A stretch of DNA of 56,235 bases from CAYJBH01 sp964370765 (GTDB lineage: Bacteria > Bacillota > Clostridia > Oscillospirales > Ruminococcaceae): contig CAYJKW010000008.1 in NCBI GenBank assembly GCA_964370765.1, positions 1 to 56,235 on the forward strand, read 5' to 3'. Shown piece after piece: positions 8,551 to 17,105 of this stretch. Made by a program: the position numbers and the translations under genes. How positions within the stretch are numbered: the stretch's first letter is position 1; every line of letters begins with the position of its first letter. The notes under the pieces are model-generated. The model was not told the DNA's origin and searched no databases. It saw nothing but the letters and a program-made list of their open reading frames with translations.

Positions 8551-9264
8551 TTACTCACCGAATACAAACTCACCCTCATAGTTGTAATCGTATAATGTAT
8601 TTTCATCGATAACCCCGAGATAGGCTGTATAATTATCGGAATCAATATAAATTTGGTTGTTTTCTAACGTCCATGTGCCTGAGAACTCTAGCATTTCCGG
8701 TGACACGCCCTCAGCTATGCCATCTTCTGTTAGCTCGATATAAACATTCGAATCATATGTATGTGTAAACCTTGGTTTTGAACCACCAAGTAACGAAACT
8801 AATATTATCACCCCTACAACCATAGCCAGCACAGCAGCAATTGCTACTATCAATACTTTTTTATCCGCAAACAGCCCTTTCGAGTTATTCATAGTTACGG
8901 TACTGCCGGTTGCTACCTTACCATAATGTGGTGAAGATGCTGTATTAGTCGAGGGTACATACTGTGCATTTGCTGCAGATTGAAGTTCAGCGGCTATTCT
9001 TGCCTTTTCTATCTCAGCCTGCCTACGACGCTCAGCATCCTCCTGCTGAATTCTAATTGCGTCCTCCTCTGCTTTTCTCTTTCGCTGTGCAACTTCTGCC
9101 TCGAGACGGCGAACTTCCTCCTCAGCTGCTTTGCGTGCTGCTTCCTTTTCGGCTGCTACTCGCTGCTCCTCCTGCTGTGCCAACTGTTTTTTCCGTGCAG
9201 ACACAAACAAAGCAGATGTATCATCACTTGACGGCGCACCATGATTGTTTAAATTATCATTCAT
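8551..9264 (-). CDS. Coiled-coil, single-pass membrane protein at the head of the type VII secretion operon
   Basis: A 237-residue protein from the ATG at 9264. An in-frame TTG at 9288 overlaps the GAAAGGA site and was rejected as the start. After a short polar head comes a highly charged coiled coil (about residues 20-100; repeated AEEE, RRLE and RRRQAE), a Ser/Thr linker, one membrane helix (about 140-162) and an extracellular domain of about 75 residues ending DYNYEGEFVFGE. It is first in the operon, 53 bases before essC, in the place where EssA, EssB or EsaA might be expected. It resembles none of them clearly and could be a functional substitute. Confidence 0.7.
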   Translation of the reverse strand: MNDNLNNHGAPSSDDTSALFVSARKKQLAQQEEQRVAAEKEAARKAAEEEVRRLEAEVAQRKRKAEEDAIRIQQEDAERRRQAEIEKARIAAELQSAANAQYVPSTNTASSPHYGKVATGSTVTMNNSKGLFADKKVLIVAIAAVLAMVVGVIILVSLLGGSKPRFTHTYDSNVYIELTEDGIAEGVSPEMLEFSGTWTLENNQIYIDSDNYTAYLGVIDENTLYDYNYEGEFVFGE

Positions 9265-9319
9265 ACTTCTATCCGTTCCTTTCTTCAAACAAGACTACTA
9301 TTAATTATTAGATGAATAC

Positions 9320-9347
9320 ATTATACCACCGCATTATTTTGTAACAA
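9320..9347 (-). promoter_or_regulatory. Promoter of the type VII secretion operon
   Basis: On the minus strand, TATAAT (9325-9320) is preceded by TGG, giving an extended -10. A partial -35 TTGTTA lies at 9347-9342 with a 16-base spacer. Transcription would begin about 50 bases before the first gene. Confidence 0.55.
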
Positions 9348-9463
9348 AGTAACTCAAGGTTAGATGTTCCTATATTCGATATACCTCTACCATTTTTTAC
9401 ACAGCCTATAACACTTCATGCTTTCTTGCCTTTAAGATACTGCAACGCGCCCAAAATCTTGAC

Positions 9464-9493
9464 AAAAAAGTAGGCAGCTTATCAGCTACCTAC
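9464..9493 (-). terminator. Intrinsic terminator of the two-component operon
   Basis: Arms 9470-9479 and 9484-9493 form a 10-bp stem with one mismatch around a four-base loop. On the minus strand the stem is followed by six T residues. It lies 32 bases after the stop of the response regulator gene and separates that operon from type VII secretion. Confidence 0.8.
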
Positions 9494-9524
9494 ACCCTAC
9501 CCTATTTATATTTGACTGACTCCC

Positions 9525-10109
9525 TTATCTATAGAATTTTTTTAGCTCTTTTCGCCCTGCAATATCTAATTTTTCAAAAATCTTCGAAACCATTTGTTTT
9601 ACATAGCCATAGGAGTAATGCATCTCGTTGGAGATTTCCTCATTAGAGTACCCTTTTGATATGTTTTTAAGTATCATTAACTCTGTATTAGTTAGGTCAT
9701 CCGCTATTTCCCATATCTTTTCGTAAGAAAGCTGGTTGTCCGAAAACAGACACAGCTCTATCCTTGCCATAAGTACCGCCGGATTAAAAGGTTTTGAAAT
9801 AAAATCCTTAGCCCCGGACTTTAATGCTTTTAGCTCAAAGTCTGACTCAAAAGCACCTGTTAAAAAAATTACCGAAATGTCCTTATAGGCGCTATGGGTT
9901 TTAATTTCCTCCATCGTGCTATACCCATCCATATCAGGCATCATTATATCCATCAATATCAGATCAGGTTGATTACCTTCACCAAGAAACGCTACCGCCT
10001 TTTCCCCTCTATCAACGTAGGATAGCGCATAATGATCAGATAGTAATATCTTTGCACTTTCATAAACCGAAACATCATCATCCACCAATAATATATGATA
10101 TTTATACAA
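9525..10109 (-). CDS. Response regulator with LuxR-type output domain
   Basis: A 194-residue regulator. The receiver domain (about 1-120) has the acidic pocket DDD (residues 10-12), phosphoacceptor D54 in LILMDIMMPDMDG, a Thr switch residue (FLTGA) and K106 in SKPF. A LuxR/FixJ-type helix-turn-helix follows (about 138-190; LTNTELMILKNISKGYSNEEI). The start overlaps the end of the kinase gene by eight bases, so the two are translationally coupled and form a cognate pair. Genes controlled may include the neighbouring lipoprotein; this is inferred from position only. Confidence 0.93.
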   Translation of the reverse strand: MYKYHILLVDDDVSVYESAKILLSDHYALSYVDRGEKAVAFLGEGNQPDLILMDIMMPDMDGYSTMEEIKTHSAYKDISVIFLTGAFESDFELKALKSGAKDFISKPFNPAVLMARIELCLFSDNQLSYEKIWEIADDLTNTELMILKNISKGYSNEEISNEMHYSYGYVKQMVSKIFEKLDIAGRKELKKFYR

Positions 10110-12267
10110 TCGTATCCTCCTTTATCATGCTATCTACTAACTGTAAGCCTTTGCGACTTTCTTCCCAAAGATAAAATAGATATGGCATTCTTGCATTAAG
10201 TTCATCATATTTTTTAATTCTACATAACGGCTCTAACTCCGCAGCTGTTTGATACAAAAGGTGTGCACCAATATTCTTTGCCCGACTTTTTAAAGTATGG
10301 ATAATAAAATGAAGTGATTCAATATCTTCATTTTCCAACTGACTCTTTGCTGTTTGTATCTCCTCATCAATATGCAATAGATAGATAAGTACTGTTTTGC
10401 TAAAAAGCTCATAGTTATTGCCTGCATAATAAAAAGCTGTATCACAATCTATTCCATATTCCTCTAACCTTGTGCTAAGCTTTGATATTTCCTTTAATCT
10501 TACATCCTGTATTTCGGATGTATCAAGATTAATAAGCCTATACTTTTCTTTAGGTATAAATTTTACAAGTGATTGCTCTAACAACTCCCATGCTATCGGT
10601 TTTGTGAGATAGTCATTAAACCCAGCATTTAATAATCGGTCTTTTGTTCCTGATTCGGCATCTGCCGTTATGGCTATTACAGGCATCTGTAACTTACCAC
10701 TGTCCTTTATTTTTTCTAACAGTTCTATTCCATTCATATCCGGCATCATGTAATCCATAACTAGTATATCGTACCGATTTTCGTCGATAAGCTTAAGGCA
10801 GCTGTCCGCATTGTGCGCTGTATCTATCTGCATTGCAGTACGCTCTAACAACGCTTTAAACAGTAGCAAATTTTCCTTATTATCATCTATTATCAAAAGT
10901 CTTACAGTAGGTGCAATAAAGGTATCCGGTGTGGTCTTGCTTTGAATCTTAGCTGAGTTGGGTGCTATAGTTTGAGGAATATACACCTTAAAATCACTTC
11001 CCTGCCCATAGATACTAACAACCTCAATATCACCACTCATTAGCTTTAACAGTTGTTTTACTATAGATAGCCCAAGACCTACACCCTCAATGTATTTTCC
11101 ATTCTGCCTATCTATTCGTTTAAATGAATCAAATATTTCGTCTACCTCTTCCTGCCTAATGCCTATACCGGTATCGGATATAACAAAGCAAAGTATTATC
11201 TCATCTTCTTTTTCACTGGGCTTTTGCTCTACAACAAGAGAAACAGCACCTTTTTCGGTGTATTTAACTGCATTATTAATAATATTTAAAAGAATCTGTT
11301 TTATTGCAAGGGTGTCACCAACAAGATAATCATTGATCGATACATCGGTAAAAAGAGAAAAGTCCAGTTCCTTCTTCTTACAAAGTACCTTGCTGTACTG
11401 CTCTATTTCATTTAAAAACGCAGATAGTTTATAAGGTTGGGGGCTAAGCACTGTTTTTTCAGCCTCAATCTTCACAAAATCCAATACATTATTAATTAGT
11501 GAGTCCAATAGTTCGCCTGCACTTTTTATCTTTGCAACCTGTTCCTTTATCTGTTTTGAGTGTGCATCGCGTGCTATAATCTCATTCGTTCCAAGTATTA
11601 TGCCTATTGGGGTTCGAATCTCATGGTTCATATTAGCAAGGAACGCACTCTTCGCCTTATTGGCACGCTCGGCCTCTAGCCTTGCAAGCTCCAGCTGTTT
11701 TTGTTGCTTTAAAAATAATCTAAACTGGATATACATTGTTGCGCCAAGTATAAGACTTACTATTACAAACCCTATCACAATATCAAGTAAAAGGCTATAA
11801 TCATCACGGTAATTTATTATACTTTCCGGATTATAATATGCGTAAAAGCTGATAGAGATAAAGACAACATACTGTAGGGCGACAAGAACAATCATTGTCT
11901 TGCCTCTGATTAGAAATATAGTAAATATTATAGCGAATATAAAAAATGACGGCATACCGCCGGTATAACCGTCACTGCTAAAAAATATTGCAGGAAAGCC
12001 TAAAAGAAATATTACTGATATAGTTATTACGCTACACAGCTGGTAGTTATTTGTTTTAATATGCACCAAAAGCATTGCAACAGAAAAAACCGCACTGCCA
12101 AAATTAATTATAACTTCACCAACGGTACTATCTGATATTAAAGATGCAATCACCATAATAAGGCTAATGACACATCCCGCCATGGCCAGCGTGTTGAATA
12201 TTTTCCCGCTTAAGGTAACATTTCCTCCCCAAAGAGCTTTATTAAAGCGGTTTAATATGGATTTCAA
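10102..12267 (-). CDS. Hybrid sensor histidine kinase with receiver and HPt domains
   Basis: A 721-residue membrane kinase. About six hydrophobic segments (residues 26-183) form the sensor with hardly any external domain, so it may sense a membrane or small permeant signal. A coiled linker leads to HisKA with H215 (NHEIRTP), and an HATPase domain follows (N-box NIINNAVKYT, G1 DTGIGI, G2 GVGLGLSI, about 330-405). Then come a receiver domain with D505 (VMDYMMPDMNG) and a C-terminal HPt domain with H657 (HTLKSRAKNIGA). The His-Asp-His chain implies a phosphorelay ending on the coupled response regulator. The sensed signal is unknown. Confidence 0.93.
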   Translation of the reverse strand: MKSILNRFNKALWGGNVTLSGKIFNTLAMAGCVISLIMVIASLISDSTVGEVIINFGSAVFSVAMLLVHIKTNNYQLCSVITISVIFLLGFPAIFFSSDGYTGGMPSFFIFAIIFTIFLIRGKTMIVLVALQYVVFISISFYAYYNPESIINYRDDYSLLLDIVIGFVIVSLILGATMYIQFRLFLKQQKQLELARLEAERANKAKSAFLANMNHEIRTPIGIILGTNEIIARDAHSKQIKEQVAKIKSAGELLDSLINNVLDFVKIEAEKTVLSPQPYKLSAFLNEIEQYSKVLCKKKELDFSLFTDVSINDYLVGDTLAIKQILLNIINNAVKYTEKGAVSLVVEQKPSEKEDEIILCFVISDTGIGIRQEEVDEIFDSFKRIDRQNGKYIEGVGLGLSIVKQLLKLMSGDIEVVSIYGQGSDFKVYIPQTIAPNSAKIQSKTTPDTFIAPTVRLLIIDDNKENLLLFKALLERTAMQIDTAHNADSCLKLIDENRYDILVMDYMMPDMNGIELLEKIKDSGKLQMPVIAITADAESGTKDRLLNAGFNDYLTKPIAWELLEQSLVKFIPKEKYRLINLDTSEIQDVRLKEISKLSTRLEEYGIDCDTAFYYAGNNYELFSKTVLIYLLHIDEEIQTAKSQLENEDIESLHFIIHTLKSRAKNIGAHLLYQTAAELEPLCRIKKYDELNARMPYLFYLWEESRKGLQLVDSMIKEDTIV

Positions 12268-12295
12268 AAAACCTCCTAAATAATATGCCTATAAT

Positions 12296-12667
12296 TTAAT
12301 TATATATTAATTTTTCGGCAACTACAAGATATTCTTTTTTAGATATATCGGAGTGATGGATATAAAACTTTAGTCCCTTGTTTTGCCAGCGTTCGACAGA
12401 TTTCTCGATATTGGCAGTAATCTGTGCAAGTTCTTCAACACAGTTGTTTGTTTGCATAGCTATTATATCAGATGCATCTATTCTCTCTACCAGTAAAAAG
12501 CGCTCTCTTTCAACATCCTTTTCTATCTGCCAGTAAACGCAACCTGAATAAACAGCTCTATGCTCCCGTAGACTATAGTCATTAACAACAATTTCCAATG
12601 TGTCTCTAGAGGTGGTCACCGAATTAACGGTGACCGGCCCATAACAATATCCGTTTAAATTGTCCAT
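12296..12667 (-). CDS. Hypothetical protein of 123 residues
   Basis: A 123-residue soluble-looking protein without a signal peptide or membrane segment. It has alternating beta strands (EIVVNDYSL, CVYWQIEKDV, RFLLVERI) followed by a predicted helix (about 75-95) and a C-terminal strand pair. No family is recognised. It lies 28 bases upstream of the kinase gene and 29 bases downstream of the lipoprotein gene on the same strand, so all four are probably one operon. The ribosome binding site is weak (GCGGAAA). Confidence 0.6.
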   Translation of the reverse strand: MDNLNGYCYGPVTVNSVTTSRDTLEIVVNDYSLREHRAVYSGCVYWQIEKDVERERFLLVERIDASDIIAMQTNNCVEELAQITANIEKSVERWQNKGLKFYIHHSDISKKEYLVVAEKLIYN

Positions 12668-12696
12668 AGTATTTTCCGCTTTGTTTGTATAGAAGG

Positions 12697-13530
12697 TTAG
12701 TAGTTAAATGCTACAACATAACCACCGGCATTATTGTCCCACTGAACATCTATAGAGGATACAGTCCACGGGTTAAAGGTATCAAATGATGCACTTGTAT
12801 CTCCCTCAACATCGGTTATGTATAATGTCCATTCGGTGGTAAGCCAATCCCCCTGAGTTGCAAAACCTGTTATATCAATGCTGCTTTGTCCCGGTAATAT
12901 TTCCGGAAGTATATCAACATCATATGCTGACGATGCATTTGCGATTCCAACATGTATTGAATATATATCGTAGCTCGAATTATTATTTACAGTAAGATAA
13001 TAGTATCCGCTTGAATCATATCCAGTAGCATTTGTATCGGAGTTTTGAATAAACAACCCATCTACTGTTGCTATTTCGTTCCCAGAACTATCAAGAATAT
13101 ATAGTTGTGGTATAACCACGTTTCCATCATTAGTAAGTGTAAGGCTCATTGTCGCGGCATCCATGAGTTCAAGCCCAATAAACGAATATGAATCACCGTC
13201 ATTATCAACTATCCATAGATCCTGTGGTTCCAGAATATTGTCTATATTAAGGGTAAGGCTTTCTCCGCTTTCAACCCTTGCACCTCCCATTAACTCACTA
13301 CCAAAATCGGTACTGCTAGAAGGAGTTGAGTATAACTCTACAAAGGTATAGCCACTATCGTTTAAAATGCCTACACTTCCGGAAGCAGTTGTACTTATTG
13401 TATCCCCCATCCCCTCCGACTCTCTGTTTTCAGATGCAACTAAACCTTCCAAAGGTGATGCTGACGAGTTTCCACAACTAACGTTAAGTAACATAACAAA
13501 AATTAAAAGTATAACAGATAGTTTTTTCAT
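12697..13530 (-). CDS. Predicted lipoprotein with two related beta domains
   Basis: A 277-residue secreted protein. The start is taken at the ATG at 13530 (MKKLSVILLIF). An ATG four codons upstream touches the AAAGGA site with no spacing, so the second is preferred. The signal helix ends at LLNVSC-GNS. This is lipobox-like, although Asn at the -3 position is unusual. The mature part has a Ser-rich linker and two beta-rich units (about 55-140 and 175-277) that share the pattern of a strand, an LPG/SGE turn and a beta strand. It heads the kinase/regulator operon and may bind the ligand sensed by it; this is inference. Confidence 0.7.
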   Translation of the reverse strand: MKKLSVILLIFVMLLNVSCGNSSASPLEGLVASENRESEGMGDTISTTASGSVGILNDSGYTFVELYSTPSSSTDFGSELMGGARVESGESLTLNIDNILEPQDLWIVDNDGDSYSFIGLELMDAATMSLTLTNDGNVVIPQLYILDSSGNEIATVDGLFIQNSDTNATGYDSSGYYYLTVNNNSSYDIYSIHVGIANASSAYDVDILPEILPGQSSIDITGFATQGDWLTTEWTLYITDVEGDTSASFDTFNPWTVSSIDVQWDNNAGGYVVAFNY

Positions 13531-13542
13531 AATACTAATCAT

Positions 13543-13853
13543 TCCTTTCTTAATATCGGCCTATACCCTTTGCGCCGAAATATAATGCGTTTATATCTTA
13601 TTTTAAGACAATATTATCACAAGTTTGCATACAAAGGTAGTAACTAAAGGTTAGATAATCAAAACCATTGAGCACACACCATTATAGTTATCCTTGTGCT
13701 GTACTATATTTAATCTGCGAAGCTATACTTATTAATAATGTTTTCACAAGTTAAATCAACGAATTTGTCATATAAACAACGCCATTTTTTTCGTTTCTCA
13801 TTCGATTTGTAACTTCAACCTAAAAAAATTTTTTAATTTGTATATTGTAACAG
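13543..13853. other. Divergent intergenic region, left part
   Basis: About 310 bases between the divergent lipoprotein gene and the sulfosugar operon. It has no credible gene. A run of T and A tracts around 13787-13837 resembles an UP element or curved DNA upstream of the plus-strand promoter. The minus-strand promoter of the lipoprotein operon must lie in the left part, but I could not pick one confidently. Confidence 0.4.
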
Positions 13854-13882
13854 TTGATTTTCCGATAACAATGATATATAAT
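13854..13882 (+). promoter_or_regulatory. Promoter of the sulfosugar operon
   Basis: The -35 is TTGATT (13854-13859) and the -10 is TATAAT (13877-13882), with an exact 17-base spacer and an AT-rich upstream stretch. Transcription would start near 13889, leaving an unusually long leader of about 160 bases before the first gene. Confidence 0.7.
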
Positions 13883-13897
13883 ATACACATTATAAAT

Positions 13898-14028
13898 AAT
13901 TAAGTTAATCAATAAATTGTAATCGCAGATATACACCTTAGTTCACATAAAAAAGTAGCTCCCACAAAGTTAAGGTATGCGATGACAAATATTTTTTTAC
14001 ATTTTTGATTAATTTATTGAGTTAACCA
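13898..14028 (+). promoter_or_regulatory. Putative paired operators in the leader of the sulfosugar operon
   Basis: TCAATAAATT at 13909-13918 recurs exactly, inverted, at 14011-14020. Both sit in similar AT-rich contexts: GTTAATCAATAAATT and, on the other strand, GTTAACTCAATAAATT. The right copy lies in a 21-bp dyad, GATTAA-9-TTAACC (14007-14027). ROK-family repressors often bind AT-rich sites containing GTTAA or TTAAC. A ROK gene is second in this operon, so the pair is a reasonable looping or roadblock operator. A weak cre-like match (TGTAATCGCAGATA, 13918-13931, two mismatches) overlaps the left copy. Function is inferred. Confidence 0.45.
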
Positions 14029-14049
14029 AAAGTAGTTTAGGAGTAAAGT

Positions 14050-15165
14050 ATGGCAAACAGCTATAACGTGGATTGGCAGGCAATCGAACAACGCTTTGAC
14101 CTTTGGTGGCAACAGAAAAACCCTGAACGCCCTTTATTATCAATTAAAGCACCTAAAATTAAGGGTGTTTTTAATACCGAAAATGATAAATGGGTTGAAT
14201 CCTCTGGCGACACACCACTTAGCGTAGTTGCAAACGATGAAAATACAGATTATACAGACTACTGGCATAATTTTGATACTATAATAAAAAGAAATAGGGG
14301 CATATTTGAGCAGTCATATTTTTGTGCCGAAACATACCCCAGACTTTTTGCCAATCTTGGTGTAACAAGCCTTGCAACTTTTTTTGGTTGCACTCCAAAA
14401 TTTGCCAAAGACACCATCTGGTACAATCACATTTTAGAAGATCCTGAGGCTGCAAAGTTAATTCTTGACCAAAATAACGAGTGGCTACAATGGAGTCTTG
14501 ATACAACAAAAAAAGCTATCACAGAAGCAGACGGTGATTTTAATGTAGGTATCCCAGATCTATGCGAGCATCTTGATGTACTGGCCTCACTGTTTGATAC
14601 ACAAGAACTACTTTTTCACATGATGGACTATGAGGATGAAATCATTCGCCTTTCAAAAGAGGTTCAGCAGGGTTGGTTTAAAGCATTTGATCTGCATAAC
14701 GCAATCACCACAAATTCAAGGGGCTTTACTAACTATGGTCCTTTCCAGCTAACCGGTAAGGGCAAAATTGCAAAGCTACAATGTGATATGTCCGCTATGA
14801 TAAGCACCGATATGTTTGATCAGTTTGTTCTACCCTTCCTGGACGAACAAACAAAATATCTTGATAACAGCCTATACCATCTTGACGGTCCGGATGCAAT
14901 CAAACACCTTGACTCTGTTCTTTCCTTAGAAAAACTTTCAGCGCTACAGTGGACACCAGGTGCAGGTAACGAGGATGGCGGTGACGAGGAATGGGATTTC
15001 ATCTACGAGAAAGCACTAAATGCAGGAAAAAGTATATTCGCTTTAGTATCAAAAAAGAATATACGCAGAATGGCAAAAAAGTTTGGATCTAATGGTGTTT
15101 TAATGATGACAAGTGCACAGAGTGCCGAGGAAGCAGAAGAAATAATGAAGTTGGCAACAGTTTAA
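14050..15165 (+). CDS. UroD-superfamily protein of unknown substrate, first gene of the sulfosugar operon
   Basis: A 371-residue cytosolic protein. The opening (WQAIEQRFDLWWQ, then ERPLLSIKAP) and the later YHLDGPDAIKHLD and LQWTPGAG motifs are typical of an uncharacterised branch of the uroporphyrinogen decarboxylase/methyltransferase superfamily often found in sugar-utilisation clusters. A TIM-barrel fold is expected. The arginines of true heme-pathway UroD are not obvious, and no corrinoid protein is encoded nearby, so neither heme synthesis nor corrinoid methyl transfer is supported. The ATG follows TTTAGGAG with good spacing. A sugar-related role in the operon is inferred from context. 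Confidence 0.7.
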   Translation: MANSYNVDWQAIEQRFDLWWQQKNPERPLLSIKAPKIKGVFNTENDKWVESSGDTPLSVVANDENTDYTDYWHNFDTIIKRNRGIFEQSYFCAETYPRLFANLGVTSLATFFGCTPKFAKDTIWYNHILEDPEAAKLILDQNNEWLQWSLDTTKKAITEADGDFNVGIPDLCEHLDVLASLFDTQELLFHMMDYEDEIIRLSKEVQQGWFKAFDLHNAITTNSRGFTNYGPFQLTGKGKIAKLQCDMSAMISTDMFDQFVLPFLDEQTKYLDNSLYHLDGPDAIKHLDSVLSLEKLSALQWTPGAGNEDGGDEEWDFIYEKALNAGKSIFALVSKKNIRRMAKKFGSNGVLMMTSAQSAEEAEEIMKLATV

Positions 15166-15207
15166 TTAGTAAACTAATACTATATAACAGACAGATGAGG
15201 TTTAATC

Positions 15208-16419
15208 ATGTTAGGACAAAGTATGGTAGATGTAAAGAGGGTCAATAGGCGCTCTATACTACAGATACTGCATAAAGAAGAGGGCATTTCCAGAAAGCGA
15301 CTTGCTGAGAAACTTAATCTTACAAGTGCAGCAATCACCGGCATTGTGTCTGATTTGATTGATGAGGGCATTGTCTGTGTTGGCGGGGAGATACCCGGAA
15401 ACAAAAATGTTGGTAGAAAGGAAATTACCATTGAACTTAGCAGAGATTCCTACGGTCTTGGTATAACGATTTTAAATGAGGAAATTATTTTCTCCGCTAT
15501 TAATTTTGCCGGCACCGTAATCTTTGAACAATGTATTCCCCATCCTTCCAACAAATATAACCCTAACGATTCCTTACGATTTATTGCAAGATATCTTTTA
15601 GATGCTATCAAGAAAAACAACATTCCACGTGACAAGGTTTTGGGAGTAGGTGTTGGATTACGCGGAATCGTTAACTCCATCACCGGAGTTAGTGAAAGTT
15701 CCTTAGATCTTTGGAATGGTGCCATTAACGTAAAGGAGTTTTTAGAGGAACTACTGCCATTCCATATCGATGTTGATAACAATGTTAGAATATTAGCATC
15801 TGCACAAAACTATTTTGAAAAAAACAACTCGACCGAGAATACGCTGTTTATCCGAAGTGAATATGGTATTGGTGGATCTATTATTATTGATCACGAAACA
15901 TACAGCGGCTCGTCTGAGCGTGCAGGTGAAATAGGCCATGTTCATATTCCAGGCAGTAATCACCCCTGTAGATGCGGCAGTTTAGGTTGTCTTGAGTCTA
16001 CAGCATCGGTGTATGGTATGTTGGCTTTAGCCAAGGAAAAGTACGGTGAACAAGAGACACCGAATCTGTACAGACAAACTGAAGCAAACATCGATAATAT
16101 TACACTTAGCAATTTTCTATCATCAGCCCAGGAAGGCGATATAGCATTGCAAAAAATCATTGAAAAATCAATATCTGATTTTGTTTATGTTGTGTCTGCA
16201 ACAACAGTGGTTATTGATGTAAAACGAATTATTCTTTACGGAAAGATATTCGAGAACAGCTATTACACCGACATGCTATTCAACGCATTTAAAGTCGACA
16301 TTATGGGCAAAAAAATTTATGACAGAATATCAATAAGTGATTACAACTGTAAATTAGAGACTATAGCCACTGCTGTAAAGGCAGTTAACTCATTTGTAAA
16401 AAGAGGAGCAATAGCATGA
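15208..16419 (+). CDS. ROK-family transcriptional repressor (NagC/XylR type)
   Basis: A 403-residue regulator. A winged-helix domain covers about residues 10-70 (ISRKRLAEKLNLTSAAITGIVSDL). The ROK domain follows, with GEIGH and the zinc-binding PCRCGSLGCLE signature at about 247-260. The ATP-binding motif of ROK kinases is degenerate and DNN stands in the position of the catalytic Asp pair, which points to a regulator rather than a kinase. Such proteins usually bind a sugar or sugar phosphate and release DNA. Its location as second gene suggests autoregulation of the operon through the sites at 13898-14028. It overlaps the next gene by four bases (ATGA). Confidence 0.9.
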   Translation: MLGQSMVDVKRVNRRSILQILHKEEGISRKRLAEKLNLTSAAITGIVSDLIDEGIVCVGGEIPGNKNVGRKEITIELSRDSYGLGITILNEEIIFSAINFAGTVIFEQCIPHPSNKYNPNDSLRFIARYLLDAIKKNNIPRDKVLGVGVGLRGIVNSITGVSESSLDLWNGAINVKEFLEELLPFHIDVDNNVRILASAQNYFEKNNSTENTLFIRSEYGIGGSIIIDHETYSGSSERAGEIGHVHIPGSNHPCRCGSLGCLESTASVYGMLALAKEKYGEQETPNLYRQTEANIDNITLSNFLSSAQEGDIALQKIIEKSISDFVYVVSATTVVIDVKRIILYGKIFENSYYTDMLFNAFKVDIMGKKIYDRISISDYNCKLETIATAVKAVNSFVKRGAIA

Positions 16420-17087
16420 CAGGAGAAAAAATGGAGCTATACAGGCAGCTAAAAAGTAAAAACCAACTTGAGATTCATACCGTAACGGATGATTGTTTTT
16501 CCGCTTATGGTGAGTTGCTAGATATTAATACAGAGGAGATAATAGCTGTACTGGATCAAACTCCGATACCTGAAGAAAAAAACATCTATATTGCATCCGA
16601 TTCAACCCTTGAGGGTCTAGAGGATATCAAAAAAGTGTCACATTATGTTTTCGGCGGAATTGATGCGCAGACAGGGTATTGTAACGGCAGAAATGTAGCA
16701 CTTGGAGCCGAAGAGTGGCATGACTGTAGTGAAATTAATATTACCGGAACACCGCTTGTTTTACTACTTGCTCTACAAAGTGATATGGTAAACGGAACTC
16801 TTGACTCTGCTAAGGTAAAGGCGTTTTATCTGCCAAAAAACACTGCCATTCGACTATTCCCAATGGTACTTCATTTCGCCCCTTGCGCCGTAACAGATAA
16901 TGGTTTTAGATGCTTAGTGGGACTTACAAAAGGGACTAACGCCCCAATAACTAAGGAGGAGGCACTTCTACATGCACCACTAAAAGCGGTTAACAAGTGG
17001 ATGATAGCACACCCCGAAAGACAGGATTTGATCGAAGCCGGTGCCAAGGAGGGAATCACCGGTGAAAATATAGTTATAGTACATTAA
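16416..17087 (+). CDS. DUF4867-family cupin-like protein
   Basis: A 223-residue protein. The central part has the pattern NVALGAEEWHDCSEIN (about 88-103), then KVKAFYLPKNTAIRLF and LHFAPC (about 130-155). I associate this pattern with DUF4867 proteins, which look like cupins and lie in pentose and related sugar clusters of Firmicutes. His residues in EWHDCSE and LHFAPC could form a metal site. The start overlaps the ROK stop by four bases, so the two are coupled. The activity is unknown; sugar isomerase, mutarotase or lyase are all conceivable for a cupin. Confidence 0.7.
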   Translation: MTGEKMELYRQLKSKNQLEIHTVTDDCFSAYGELLDINTEEIIAVLDQTPIPEEKNIYIASDSTLEGLEDIKKVSHYVFGGIDAQTGYCNGRNVALGAEEWHDCSEINITGTPLVLLLALQSDMVNGTLDSAKVKAFYLPKNTAIRLFPMVLHFAPCAVTDNGFRCLVGLTKGTNAPITKEEALLHAPLKAVNKWMIAHPERQDLIEAGAKEGITGENIVIVH

Positions 17088-17105
17088 TGAAAGGAATTTT
17101 TAAAG

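Noticed and set aside
14050..15165. Heme-pathway uroporphyrinogen decarboxylase
   Set aside because: Only superfamily-level similarity; the substrate-binding residues of true UroD are not apparent and no heme genes are near.
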